From Bacteroidales bacterium (lineage in GTDB: Bacteria > Bacteroidota > Bacteroidia > Bacteroidales > GCA-2748055): a stretch of 64,000 nucleotides of DNA. The notes under the pieces were generated by a model. It was not told the DNA's origin, ran no database searches, and was given only the letters and a program-made list of their open reading frames with translations. Numbering within the stretch: the first letter of the stretch is position 1; every line of letters begins with the position of its first letter. A program made the translations under genes and the position numbers. Where the stretch lies: assembly GCA_029210725.1 (NCBI GenBank), contig JARGFM010000006.1:83028-147027 (forward strand). The letters run 5' to 3'. Of this stretch, positions 34,950 through 43,665 are shown piece after piece.

Positions 34950-35636
34950 ATGGATCCGGGTTGTACTTGTGAATTCTGTGAACTCAGAGAGCTTTTCGTG
35001 GTGAACCTGGATGAAGAACACATGGATCTGTTGTGTTCCAGCAAGGTAGAAAAGGAGTTTTTAACCGGGGAGACCATCATCAAAGAAGGGACCCGGATAC
35101 AGGATTTCTCCTATCTGAAAAGCGGGTTGGTAAAACTGTTCCGAAGGGATCAAGGCGGGAAGGAACAGATCATTACCATTGCAAAACCTAAGGATTACGT
35201 TAGCCTGCTCAGCGTTTTCTCGAACGAATATTACAATTATTCCGTTACAGCGCTGGAAGACTCTGTCACCTGTAACCTGAATATGACGGAGATCAAAGCC
35301 CTGATCATCAATGACGGGAAACTCGCCCTGAATCTGCTTGGTAAAATGAGCAGGGTGGCAGATACCATCATCCTTGAATCTTTAGAAATCCGTAAGAAGC
35401 ATCTGAGGGGACGCGTGGCTTATCTCCTGATTTATTTTTCCACGAAAATATTCTACTCGGATGAATTTGAACTTCCGCTCACCCGGAAGGAAATGGCAGA
35501 GTTCGTGGGCATGACCACAGAAAACGTGATCCGGACCCTGAGCGAGTTCCGCCGGGACGGAATTCTGAAAATTTATGGCAAAACCATCCATATTTCCAAT
35601 ATGGAGTCTCTTCAATCCATTGCTGAATTTGGCTAA
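34950..35636 (+). CDS. Crp/Fnr family transcription regulator with N-terminal cysteines
   Basis: 228 residues: a cyclic-nucleotide-binding fold (about 20-135) and a winged helix with PLTRKEMAEFVGMTTENVIRTLSEF (recognition helix part). Cys 5, 7 and 10 lie at the N-terminus and Cys 108 later, a layout that recalls the four iron-sulfur ligands of FNR (three N-terminal and one in the sensory domain). It may sense oxygen, NO or reactive sulfur. The adjacent FNR-like boxes and the divergent sulfur genes make these its likely targets. Confidence 0.9.
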   Translation: MDPGCTCEFCELRELFVVNLDEEHMDLLCSSKVEKEFLTGETIIKEGTRIQDFSYLKSGLVKLFRRDQGGKEQIITIAKPKDYVSLLSVFSNEYYNYSVTALEDSVTCNLNMTEIKALIINDGKLALNLLGKMSRVADTIILESLEIRKKHLRGRVAYLLIYFSTKIFYSDEFELPLTRKEMAEFVGMTTENVIRTLSEFRRDGILKIYGKTIHISNMESLQSIAEFG

Positions 35637-35687
35637 GCAATTATATTTCTTTCTATTTTAGCAGCTTCATGCACTTAAACCATCCAC

Positions 35688-37472
35688 ATGAAAAAAACTA
35701 AGGTCCGCTTAATCTGTACACTTCTTACAGGCTTGGCGATATTTCTGCAAACAAGTCAGGCCCAGCCGCTTTCATATAAAAATCCTGATCAGTTATCCGG
35801 CTGGATGGAGCAAATCCAGAAAAAACATCCGGAAATGGTAAGCATCCTTCATTTGACAAGCACCCCCGGGGGAAGGCCCCTGTATATGATTCAGATAGGG
35901 AATCGACATGAAAAGACCCGGGCAGAAAATCCTTCCATTTTTGTGGCGGCCAATCTCGAAGGTAACAGGCCACTGGCAACCGAAGGAGCTGTCTTCCTGG
36001 CGGAAACCTTACTCTCGGACCCGGTCCATACCGACTCCCTGAACTGGTACATCCTTCCCCTGGGGAATCCGGATGCTGCGTCCGGATTTTTTGAAAGCCC
36101 CCTGGCTGAAGATTCAAGGAATGACCTTCCGACCAATGACGACATGGATGATCTTACTGATGAAGATGGAGTGAATGATCTCAACGGCGATGGTTGGATC
36201 ACCAAAATGCGCCAGGTTCATCCCGATGGTGAATGGATCATCTCTGATACCGACCCCAGACTGATGCAAAAAGCAGATCCGAAAAAAGGGGAACAGGGAG
36301 TATATAAGCTTTACTCCGAAGGAACAGATGGGGATGGGGATGGAAAATACAATGAAGATGGTCCGGGTGGAACCAATGTGGGGCTTAACTTTCCACAGCT
36401 TTTCAAACACTATACCTCCGACGGCGGGCTTTTCCCGGGATCCAGCCCTGAAGCCTATGCCCTTATGAAATTTGTCTTTGAACATCCCGGGATTGCCATG
36501 ATCGTATCATTCGGATCAACCAACTGGTGCTACAAGCCACCCATTGGAGGGAGAAAGGGAGAAAAGGACCTCAACAAGATCCGGCTGACAGAGAGGCAGG
36601 CCCGGCAGTTTAGCCTAGATCAGAACAGGACCTACAGCCTGACAGAACTGCTGGAAATTTTAAAGTCCGGGAATCCGCAAATGCAAATGGATGAGAGCGC
36701 CCTCGCAGGATACCTGGGATTGGGTGCAGCTTTAAATCCCCAGGAAGGGGACCTGCTCTTTTATGAAAAATACGCCGAAGCCTATAAATCCTATCTGAAA
36801 GAACAGGGAGCCGGCCAGGAACGAACGGATCCTGCTCCGGCAAAGGATGGTTCGCTCGAGCTTTGGGGCTATTTCCAGGTGGGTGTTCCGGTATTCAGTC
36901 TGGATCTGTGGGGATTGAGCAAAATAGATTCTGCAAACCTGGAAGAGACCTTGCTTGCTTATTCGGACAGCCAGCCGGGACAGAGAGGCTTTGTGGAGTG
37001 GGAGCCTTTTGATCACCCTAGCCTGGGAAGCGTTGAAATTGGCGGTTTTATTCCCTATCTGGAAACCACTCCTCCTTACGAATGGACAGATTCTCTGCTG
37101 AACCTGCATATCCCCTGGATCCTGAAACTGGCAGGGGAATTACCGGATCTGCATATCTATGAAGTCAGAACGACCTCAAAGGGCAAGGGTATATACCAAC
37201 TGGATATCTGGATAGAGAACCGGGCATTTATCCCCTTCCCCACAAATATGGGCAACAGGAACAGACAACCCGCTCCGGCGGTGCTTTCCCTGGAGGGAGA
37301 AGCGCTGGAGTTCATCTCCGGATACCCGCGAATACCAATCGGCCGGGTAGATGGAAATTCACGGGTCAAAACCACATGGATCATTCAGATGGAAAAACCC
37401 GGCAGTATAAACCTGAAGCTGGAAAGCAAAACCGCCGGCCATGACCAGCTTACCATAAACATAGGAGGATAG
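35688..37472 (+). CDS. secreted M14-like protein without zinc ligands (pseudo-peptidase)
   Basis: 594 residues with a signal peptide (cleavage after about QTSQAQ). It is a clear paralogue of the next gene by length, domain order and the acidic DLNGDGWITKMRQVHPDGEW and GDGDGKYNEDG loops. The M14 motif HxxE is replaced: NLEGNR has Glu 91 for His and Arg 94 for Glu. The third ligand His is Gly 276 in VSFGSTNW, and no catalytic Glu is seen at the usual place. So it cannot be a normal zinc carboxypeptidase. It may bind peptide or partner the active enzyme. Confidence 0.82.
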   Translation: MKKTKVRLICTLLTGLAIFLQTSQAQPLSYKNPDQLSGWMEQIQKKHPEMVSILHLTSTPGGRPLYMIQIGNRHEKTRAENPSIFVAANLEGNRPLATEGAVFLAETLLSDPVHTDSLNWYILPLGNPDAASGFFESPLAEDSRNDLPTNDDMDDLTDEDGVNDLNGDGWITKMRQVHPDGEWIISDTDPRLMQKADPKKGEQGVYKLYSEGTDGDGDGKYNEDGPGGTNVGLNFPQLFKHYTSDGGLFPGSSPEAYALMKFVFEHPGIAMIVSFGSTNWCYKPPIGGRKGEKDLNKIRLTERQARQFSLDQNRTYSLTELLEILKSGNPQMQMDESALAGYLGLGAALNPQEGDLLFYEKYAEAYKSYLKEQGAGQERTDPAPAKDGSLELWGYFQVGVPVFSLDLWGLSKIDSANLEETLLAYSDSQPGQRGFVEWEPFDHPSLGSVEIGGFIPYLETTPPYEWTDSLLNLHIPWILKLAGELPDLHIYEVRTTSKGKGIYQLDIWIENRAFIPFPTNMGNRNRQPAPAVLSLEGEALEFISGYPRIPIGRVDGNSRVKTTWIIQMEKPGSINLKLESKTAGHDQLTINIGG

Positions 37473-37476
37473 AGTC

Positions 37477-39216
37477 ATGAAAAAGAGCTTCATACTAGTA
37501 TTCGCTATAAGCATTATAGCCACCACCTTCACCTCCGCACAGGATGCAGGCCTTACACTTCGCTTCGATCACTATTACGATTACGGCCAGCTGGTGGAGG
37601 CCATGCAAAAACTGCACCAGGCCTATCCCGGGCTGACTGCTCTGGATCTGGTGGGATACAGCGAGGAGGACAGGGCCATCTATGCACTGACCATTTCAAA
37701 TCCAAAAACCGGCGATCATTTGTCGAAGCCAGGCGTCTATGTGGACGGCAATATTCATGGCAACGAGGTTCAGGCCGGAGAAGTCTGTCTTTACCTGGCA
37801 AACAGGCTGCTGTCACTTTATGGCAGCAATGAACAAATCACCTCCCTGGTAGATAAGAACAGTTTTTACATCATCCCGGCTGTGAATGTGGATGGACGCT
37901 ATCATTTTTTTGAAGATGCCAATACTTCCAGTTCGAGCCGTAGCCTGCTCAGGCCGAAAGATGATGACAGAGACGGTCTGTTTGATGAAGATCCTAACGA
38001 TGACCTGGATGGGGACGGAAATATCTGTGACATGCGAAAAAGGGATCCCAACGGAACCCACCGGACCGATCCCTACGATTCCAGGCTGATGGTCCGGGTG
38101 AAGCCCGGAGAGAAGGGAGAATGGATACTCCTGGGCCGGGAAGGCATTGATAATGATGGAGACGGAAGGATCAACGAAGACACCGAGGGCTATGTGGATC
38201 CAAACAGGAACTGGGGCTACAACTGGGCCCCCAACTATGTCCAGAGAGGAGCCGGATACTACCCCTTATCGGGAACAGGCCTGAAAGCCATTGCAGACTA
38301 TTTGCTCAACCGGCCCAATGTGATCATGGTCTGGGCCTTTCATAATTCGGGGGGAATGTTTCTCAGAGGACCTTCCACCCAGGAGGAGGGAGAGTTTCCC
38401 CAGGGCGATCTGAGAGTTTATGACTACCTGGGCAAAAACAGCGAGATGATCACTCCGGGATATCAGTACCTGCTGGTCTGGAAGGACCTTTACTCCACCT
38501 ATGGGGATTTTACCGGTTTTACCACCAATATCATTGGATCCTATGGTTTTGTAGGAGAATTGTATCAATCTTCGGCCGAAACCTACGCGCTGAATGAAAA
38601 GTTGAAAAAACCGGGTGAGAGAAGCCGGGAAGAGGGAGCCGAGGATTCAAATCATCAGCGTCTGCAGTTTAATGACCATGTGGTGCAGGGCGAACTCTTC
38701 AAACCGTGGACCCCTTTCAATCATCCGGTTTATGGAGAGATTGAGATTGGCGGATGGACAAAAATGAGTTCCAGGCTGCCCCATCCTTTTATGCTCCAGG
38801 ACCTGGTTCACAGAAACGCCAGCGCAGTAATTTTTACAGCTGCTCAGACTCCCGAAATTAAAGCAGAGCTCATCGAAAAAAAGGAAATTGGGAAAAACCT
38901 ATACCAGGTCAGAATCCGCCTGATAAATAATCATGCCATACCCACGCTCACTTACCAATCCTTGAAAAACAAATCACACCGACAGGATATTCTGAAGGTT
39001 TCCGGACCGTCCATTCAGGTGGTGGCCGGCGGAAAGTTGCTGGATGCTCACCTGAACCAGAGTGAATATAAAGAACACAAGCCACAAATCCAGTTTATCC
39101 AGATACCGGGTTTTGGAAAGGTGGAATATCAGTTCCTGATTTCAGGAAAAGGAAGTGTGGTGGTGGATTATTCCTCCTTAAAAGCCAGGGACCAGCAACT
39201 GGAGTTTAATCTTTAG
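37477..39216 (+). CDS. secreted M14 family zinc carboxypeptidase
   Basis: 579 residues with signal peptide MKKSFILVFAISIIATTFTSAQ. Zinc ligands are His 94 and Glu 97 in GNIHGNEVQAGE and His 289 in WAFHNSGG; the catalytic Glu is probably 361 in SYGFVGELYQ. A calcium-like loop region rich in DxDxDG lies at 160-235 (DDLDGDGN, IDNDGDGRINED). C-terminal beta domains follow. It should remove C-terminal residues from peptides outside the inner membrane. It starts 4 bp after the degenerate paralogue, so both are made together. Confidence 0.88.
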   Translation: MKKSFILVFAISIIATTFTSAQDAGLTLRFDHYYDYGQLVEAMQKLHQAYPGLTALDLVGYSEEDRAIYALTISNPKTGDHLSKPGVYVDGNIHGNEVQAGEVCLYLANRLLSLYGSNEQITSLVDKNSFYIIPAVNVDGRYHFFEDANTSSSSRSLLRPKDDDRDGLFDEDPNDDLDGDGNICDMRKRDPNGTHRTDPYDSRLMVRVKPGEKGEWILLGREGIDNDGDGRINEDTEGYVDPNRNWGYNWAPNYVQRGAGYYPLSGTGLKAIADYLLNRPNVIMVWAFHNSGGMFLRGPSTQEEGEFPQGDLRVYDYLGKNSEMITPGYQYLLVWKDLYSTYGDFTGFTTNIIGSYGFVGELYQSSAETYALNEKLKKPGERSREEGAEDSNHQRLQFNDHVVQGELFKPWTPFNHPVYGEIEIGGWTKMSSRLPHPFMLQDLVHRNASAVIFTAAQTPEIKAELIEKKEIGKNLYQVRIRLINNHAIPTLTYQSLKNKSHRQDILKVSGPSIQVVAGGKLLDAHLNQSEYKEHKPQIQFIQIPGFGKVEYQFLISGKGSVVVDYSSLKARDQQLEFNL

Positions 39217-39340
39217 CAGAAAACAGTCCGGTCGAAAAACCGCGTCACTCCTTTCAGATCGTCACTCCGTTTGTCAAATTGCGGACAAAATGTTACGATT
39301 CGTAACTATTTATGCCATAATATATATTTTTTGTTACTTA

Positions 39341-39373
39341 TTTGTCATTGTAGATTATATATTCATATATTTG
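39341..39373 (+). promoter_or_regulatory. asnB promoter, Bacteroidota type
   Basis: TTTG (39341-39344) and TATATTTG (39366-39373) are 21 bp apart. The asnB ATG is 40 bp downstream. The surrounding 100 bp is very A/T-rich. Confidence 0.65.
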
Positions 39374-39413
39374 AAGCCTGTTTAATGTTAATTTGTAACA
39401 AAGAATATGGCTT

Positions 39414-41000
39414 ATGTGTGGATTTTCGGTTTATACAGGCGATGACAGGATGCTGCGGCTACAGGTGGTCAGCGAGTTTCAAAAAATAAAATACAGGGGT
39501 CCGGATAATTCGGTGGCCTGTGACCTTGGAAGCCATGGATGGATGGGCTTTCACCGGCTGAAGATCATCGATACATCGGACGCCGGGAACCAGCCCCTGA
39601 TCCACAAAGGACTGCACCTGGTTGCCAATGGGGAGGTATACAACTACAAAAGCCTGAAGGAGCATTACGAAGAGTCCTATACCTTCCGGTCGGAGAGCGA
39701 TTGTGAAGTGATCATTCCCATGTTTATGGAACTGGGGATGGAAGAGACGGCGCGGCAGCTCGACGCCGAGTTTGTCTGCGTGCTTTACGATGCCGAGGTG
39801 GACAAGTATTATGCTGCCAGGGATCCGGTAGGTATCCGCCCCATGTTTTATGGCTATGCCTCCGACGGAAAGATCATGTTCGCGAGTGAAATGAAAGCCC
39901 TGAGCAAGCTTTGCACGGTAGTCAGGCCTTTCCCCCCGGGTCACATCTTCGATGGAGAAAAGTTTATTTCTTACCGGGATATTTCAGCGGTCGAAGAGGA
40001 GACCGGGGAGGAGACCGGGGAGGTCTTCGCACAAATAAACAAATACCTCACCCGGGCGGTGGAAAAAAGGCTGCAGGCCGATGTGCCGGTAGGATTTCTT
40101 TGCAGCGGCGGACTCGATTCCAGCCTGGTGTGTGCCATTGCAGCCCGGATGATGGACAAACCCATCCGGACCTTTGCGGTTGGTATTGACAAAGATCCCA
40201 TCGACACCAAATATGCCCGGATTGTTGCTGATTACCTGGGGGCCGATCATACCGAAGTGCTCTTCACCAAACAGGATATTTTTGACACCCTGAGCACTCT
40301 GATCTACCATATTGAGACCTATGATATCACCACCATCAGGGCCTCCATGGGCATGTACCTGGTGAGCAAATACATTAGCGAACATACAGATATCAAGGTC
40401 CTGATGACCGGGGAGATCAGCGATGAGATCTTCGGCTACAAGTATACCGATTTTGCTCCCTCCCCTTCTGCCTTCCAGCAAGAGGCGGAGAAGCGCCTGA
40501 AAGAGATCTATATGTACGATGTGCTGAGGGCCGACCGGAGTATCTCCTCCAACGGACTGGAGGCCAGGGTTCCTTTCGGAGATCTGGATTTCGTCAAATA
40601 TGTAATGAGCATCCCGCCCGAAAAAAAGATGAACTTCACCGGCATTGGCAAATATTTATTGCGCAAGGCCTTTGAGGGTGACTATCTTCCGCATGACATT
40701 TTATACCGGGAGAAGGCGGCATTCTCTGATGCAGTGGGTCACAGTGTGGTAGACAACCTGAAGGCCTATGCCGAAGAAATGTACAGCGATGAGGACCTGA
40801 TGGATGCCGAACTGAAATATACCCATGCCACACCCATTTCCAAGGAGTCGCTGATGTACCGCGATATCTTCGAGTCTCACTTCCCCGGCCGTTCAAAAGC
40901 CGTGGCCGATTTCTGGATGCCCAACAAAGAGTGGGACAACTGCGATGTAAATGATCCCAGTGCACGGGTGCTTCCCAATTATGGGAAAAGCGGAGAATAG
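39414..41000 (+). CDS. asnB: asparagine synthase B (glutamine-hydrolysing)
   Basis: 528 residues beginning MCGF, so Cys 2 becomes the N-terminal nucleophile of the glutaminase domain after Met removal. The class II amidotransferase part has RGPDNS, LANGEVYNYKSL-like (LVANGEVYN) and SESDCEVI. The synthetase part has the PP-loop LCSGGLDSSLV. It makes asparagine from aspartate, ATP and glutamine. It is a single-gene unit with its own promoter and a strong terminator. Confidence 0.95.
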   Translation: MCGFSVYTGDDRMLRLQVVSEFQKIKYRGPDNSVACDLGSHGWMGFHRLKIIDTSDAGNQPLIHKGLHLVANGEVYNYKSLKEHYEESYTFRSESDCEVIIPMFMELGMEETARQLDAEFVCVLYDAEVDKYYAARDPVGIRPMFYGYASDGKIMFASEMKALSKLCTVVRPFPPGHIFDGEKFISYRDISAVEEETGEETGEVFAQINKYLTRAVEKRLQADVPVGFLCSGGLDSSLVCAIAARMMDKPIRTFAVGIDKDPIDTKYARIVADYLGADHTEVLFTKQDIFDTLSTLIYHIETYDITTIRASMGMYLVSKYISEHTDIKVLMTGEISDEIFGYKYTDFAPSPSAFQQEAEKRLKEIYMYDVLRADRSISSNGLEARVPFGDLDFVKYVMSIPPEKKMNFTGIGKYLLRKAFEGDYLPHDILYREKAAFSDAVGHSVVDNLKAYAEEMYSDEDLMDAELKYTHATPISKESLMYRDIFESHFPGRSKAVADFWMPNKEWDNCDVNDPSARVLPNYGKSGE

Positions 41001-41024
41001 ACCAGAAAGACACCGTTTTGTATA

Positions 41025-41053
41025 GACCGCCCCGGAAAGGCGGTCTTTTTTTT
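41025..41053 (+). terminator. intrinsic terminator after asnB
   Basis: GACCGCC (41025-41031) pairs with GGCGGTC (41039-41045), loop CCGGAAA, followed by eight T (41046-41053). Confidence 0.92.
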
Positions 41054-41104
41054 CAGACTGCCTGTCTTCACAGCCCTTGGTTTCTGGCTGCTTCAAGAAT
41101 AAAG

Positions 41105-41140
41105 TATACGATTTTTACAGTTTTACTTGACAATCGTATA
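41105..41140 (+). promoter_or_regulatory. 9-bp inverted repeat, probable TetR operator
   Basis: TATACGATT (41105-41113) and AATCGTATA (41132-41140) are perfect inverted copies with an 18-bp spacer. The right arm lies between the -33 TTG (41127-41129) and the -7 box TATATTTG (41151-41158) of the regulator gene, so binding should block its promoter. Confidence 0.65.
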
Positions 41141-41158
41141 TTTTTTACCTTATATTTG
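41127..41158 (+). promoter_or_regulatory. promoter of the TetR/export operon
   Basis: TTG (41127-41129) and TATATTTG (41151-41158), spacing 21 bp, 38 bp before the ATG at 41196. Confidence 0.65.
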
Positions 41159-41195
41159 TACGAAATATGTGTTTTATTACTTATTTCGTAATTTC

Positions 41196-41786
41196 ATGAG
41201 CTCTAAGTATAATCCTAAAAGGGAACAAATCCTGAAGACCGGAAAGGAATTATTCTGGAAATTTGGCTTCAAAAGGGTCACCATTGAGGAGATCTGCAAG
41301 GAGGCCGGCACCAGTAAAATGACCTTCTACAAATATTTCAGCAACAAGATGGATCTGGTGAAAACCATCATGGACAGGATTCTCCAGGACTCCCTGGAAA
41401 AATACAGACAAATATTGGCCAGCGATATTCCCTATTCGGAAAAAGTAACTGGCATGATCCAGCTGAAAAGAGATCAGATCGAAACCATGAGCAGCGAGTT
41501 TTTCAGAGATTATGTTCAGAGTGGCGATCCCGAATTACTTGCATATCTGGAAAAGGTTTCCGTGGAAAGCATGCAAATTTTCATGGACGACTTCCATAAA
41601 GCGCAAGAGAAGGGGGATATCCGGAAAGATCTCAAAGTGGAATTTATCATGATTGTCATGAACCGCCTGATTGATATGGCCCATGAGCATGCGCTTCTGG
41701 ACCTGTACAAAAATCCCCAGGACCTGGTTTTGGAAATTACCAAATTCCTTTTTTACGGCATCCTCAACAGGGAGCTTCATACTTGA
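41196..41786 (+). CDS. TetR/AcrR family transcriptional regulator
   Basis: 196 residues from MSSKYNPKREQILKTGKELF; an ATG at 41127 lies inside the promoter and is rejected. The N-terminal helix-turn-helix is typical (WKFGFKRVTIEEICKEAG, SKMTFYKYFSNKMDLV). The ligand domain is unremarkable. It heads an operon of six genes for an envelope export system and probably represses it through the inverted repeat at 41105-41140. Confidence 0.9.
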   Translation: MSSKYNPKREQILKTGKELFWKFGFKRVTIEEICKEAGTSKMTFYKYFSNKMDLVKTIMDRILQDSLEKYRQILASDIPYSEKVTGMIQLKRDQIETMSSEFFRDYVQSGDPELLAYLEKVSVESMQIFMDDFHKAQEKGDIRKDLKVEFIMIVMNRLIDMAHEHALLDLYKNPQDLVLEITKFLFYGILNRELHT

Positions 41787-41793
41787 AAGAGTG

Positions 41794-42933
41794 ATGGAAA
41801 GATATCCTTTCATACTGGCACTTATTTTGAGCATTCTCCTGACTCCCGGGAAGGCAGAGGCTCAGTCGCTGGAATTCAGGGGACAGGCCATCGGGTGGAC
41901 CACCCTGAACCCGGCCGATCCTTTCCAGGCCCAGGCCGGGCTCCGGTATATCCCGGAACTAAGTTTCTCCGTACCCGGTGGTAAATACACCTTTGAAGGG
42001 GAGTTTTCAGCCAACCTCTGGGCCAGCGGGATCTACAGCGGCGATTCCATCGATCTGGATGAAGAGATCTCTCCCTACCGGATGTGGGTAAGATTCTCCG
42101 GAGATCAGTTTGAGCTCCGGGCCGGATTGCAAAAGATCAATTTTGGTTCGGCTCAAATGTTCCGTCCCCTGATGTGGTTCGACCGGATTGATCCCCGGGA
42201 TCCCCTGCAGCTCACCGACGGGGTTTACGGGCTTCTGGGCCGCTATTATTTCCTGAATAATGCCAATATCTGGCTCTGGGGACTTTACGGGGATGATAAG
42301 ATAAAGGGATGGGAGTTTATCCCCAGCAGGAAGAACAGCATGGAATACGGAGGCAGAGTTCAATTGCCGCTGTACACCGGAGAGATCGCAGCCAGCTATC
42401 ATCACCGGATCGCCGACCCGGGACCGGTCCTGCCGGATTCCATCACCCTGGGCGAAGACTCGCCGGAAAACCGGATCGGACTCGACTTCAAACTAGACCT
42501 GGCTGTGGGACTGTGGGCCGAGCTGGCCCTGAGCAAACAGGATTTCACTTTTACGTCCCTGAATTATAAAAGCTTGATCAATATGGGGATGGATTATACC
42601 TTCTCCCTGGGCAACGGGTTAAATATGATGGCAGAAGGTTTTGGCTACCTGCAGGGTGAAAGGCCCTTCTCCCCGGAACAGGAACTCTGGTTCGGCCTGC
42701 TTTCGGCCAGCTACCCCATCAACATCATTCACAATGTGAGCGCCATGCTCTTCTATGACTTCAGTAGCAAGAATCTCTACCGCTTTATTAACTGGTCGGT
42801 AGCATACGATAAATGGAGCTTTTACATCATGGGATTCTGGAACCCGGATACCTATACCCTCTACAATGTGGACCCGCGCACGAGCCTTTATGGCGGCTGG
42901 GGATTCCAGCTGATGGCTGTATTTAATCATTAA
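41794..42933 (+). CDS. outer-membrane beta-barrel-like protein of the export operon
   Basis: 379 residues from MERYPFILALILSILLTPGKAEAQS, a clear signal peptide. The rest is alternating amphipathic strands with many aromatic residues (GLQKINFGSAQMFRPLMWFD, YSINIIHNVSAML-like), ending in NVDPRTSLYGGWGFQLMAVFNH, consistent with an outer-membrane barrel. No exact family is recognised. Its place between the TetR gene and an ABC transporter suggests it is the outer-membrane part or the beneficiary of that system. Confidence 0.7.
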   Translation: MERYPFILALILSILLTPGKAEAQSLEFRGQAIGWTTLNPADPFQAQAGLRYIPELSFSVPGGKYTFEGEFSANLWASGIYSGDSIDLDEEISPYRMWVRFSGDQFELRAGLQKINFGSAQMFRPLMWFDRIDPRDPLQLTDGVYGLLGRYYFLNNANIWLWGLYGDDKIKGWEFIPSRKNSMEYGGRVQLPLYTGEIAASYHHRIADPGPVLPDSITLGEDSPENRIGLDFKLDLAVGLWAELALSKQDFTFTSLNYKSLINMGMDYTFSLGNGLNMMAEGFGYLQGERPFSPEQELWFGLLSASYPINIIHNVSAMLFYDFSSKNLYRFINWSVAYDKWSFYIMGFWNPDTYTLYNVDPRTSLYGGWGFQLMAVFNH

Positions 42934-42957
42934 AAACGATCATATAAAAAAGGAGTA

Positions 42958-43665
42958 ATGAAAAACGGAAGTATTATCACCATTGAAAACCTGATCAAGA
43001 GTTTTCCTGTTGGTGTGGGCAAATTCACCGCCCTGAATGACATTTCACTCACTTTCGAAAAAGGAGAGTTCTCCGGTATTGTGGGCCCGTCCGGCTCTGG
43101 CAAAACCACCCTGCTGAATATCCTGGGTTCTCTGGATACACCCAGCCAGGGGCTTACCAATGTTCTGGGAACCACATCCTCTCAGAGGAATCCAAAGGTA
43201 GCTGCAACCTTAAGAAAAAAGCATATCGGGTTCATCTTCCAGACCTACAACCTGATGTCTGTATACACGGTCTACGAAAACGTGGAGTTCCCGCTTCTCT
43301 TGCTGAAGACGCCTTCTGCCGAACGCAGAAAGGCGGTCCTGGAAGCCCTGGAATGGGTCGGACTCACCGATAAAATAAAATCAAAACCCCCCATGCTGTC
43401 AGGAGGTGAAAGCCAGCGGGTTGCCATAGCCAGAGCCATGGTAAAAAAGCCGGACCTGGTCCTGGCCGACGAGCCCACCGCCAATCTGGATGCAAAAAAT
43501 TCTCACCACATTCTCCAGACCATGGAGAAACTGAATAAAGAACTGGAAACCACCTTTGTTTTCGCTACCCACGATGAAAAAGTGATCGGATATCTGAGAC
43601 GGATCATCAGGCTGGAGGATGGCAAGGTGGTTTCAGATGAGAACGTAAAAAACAGAAAACCATGA
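42958..43665 (+). CDS. LolD/MacB-type ABC transporter ATP-binding protein
   Basis: 235 residues with Walker A GPSGSGKTTLLN, signature LSGGESQRVAIARAMV and Walker B LVLADEPTANLD, then FATHDEKV. The FQTYNLMSVYTVYENVEFPL region is typical of LolD/MacB ATPases. It energises the two permeases that follow (4-bp overlap with the first). Confidence 0.92.
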   Translation: MKNGSIITIENLIKSFPVGVGKFTALNDISLTFEKGEFSGIVGPSGSGKTTLLNILGSLDTPSQGLTNVLGTTSSQRNPKVAATLRKKHIGFIFQTYNLMSVYTVYENVEFPLLLLKTPSAERRKAVLEALEWVGLTDKIKSKPPMLSGGESQRVAIARAMVKKPDLVLADEPTANLDAKNSHHILQTMEKLNKELETTFVFATHDEKVIGYLRRIIRLEDGKVVSDENVKNRKP

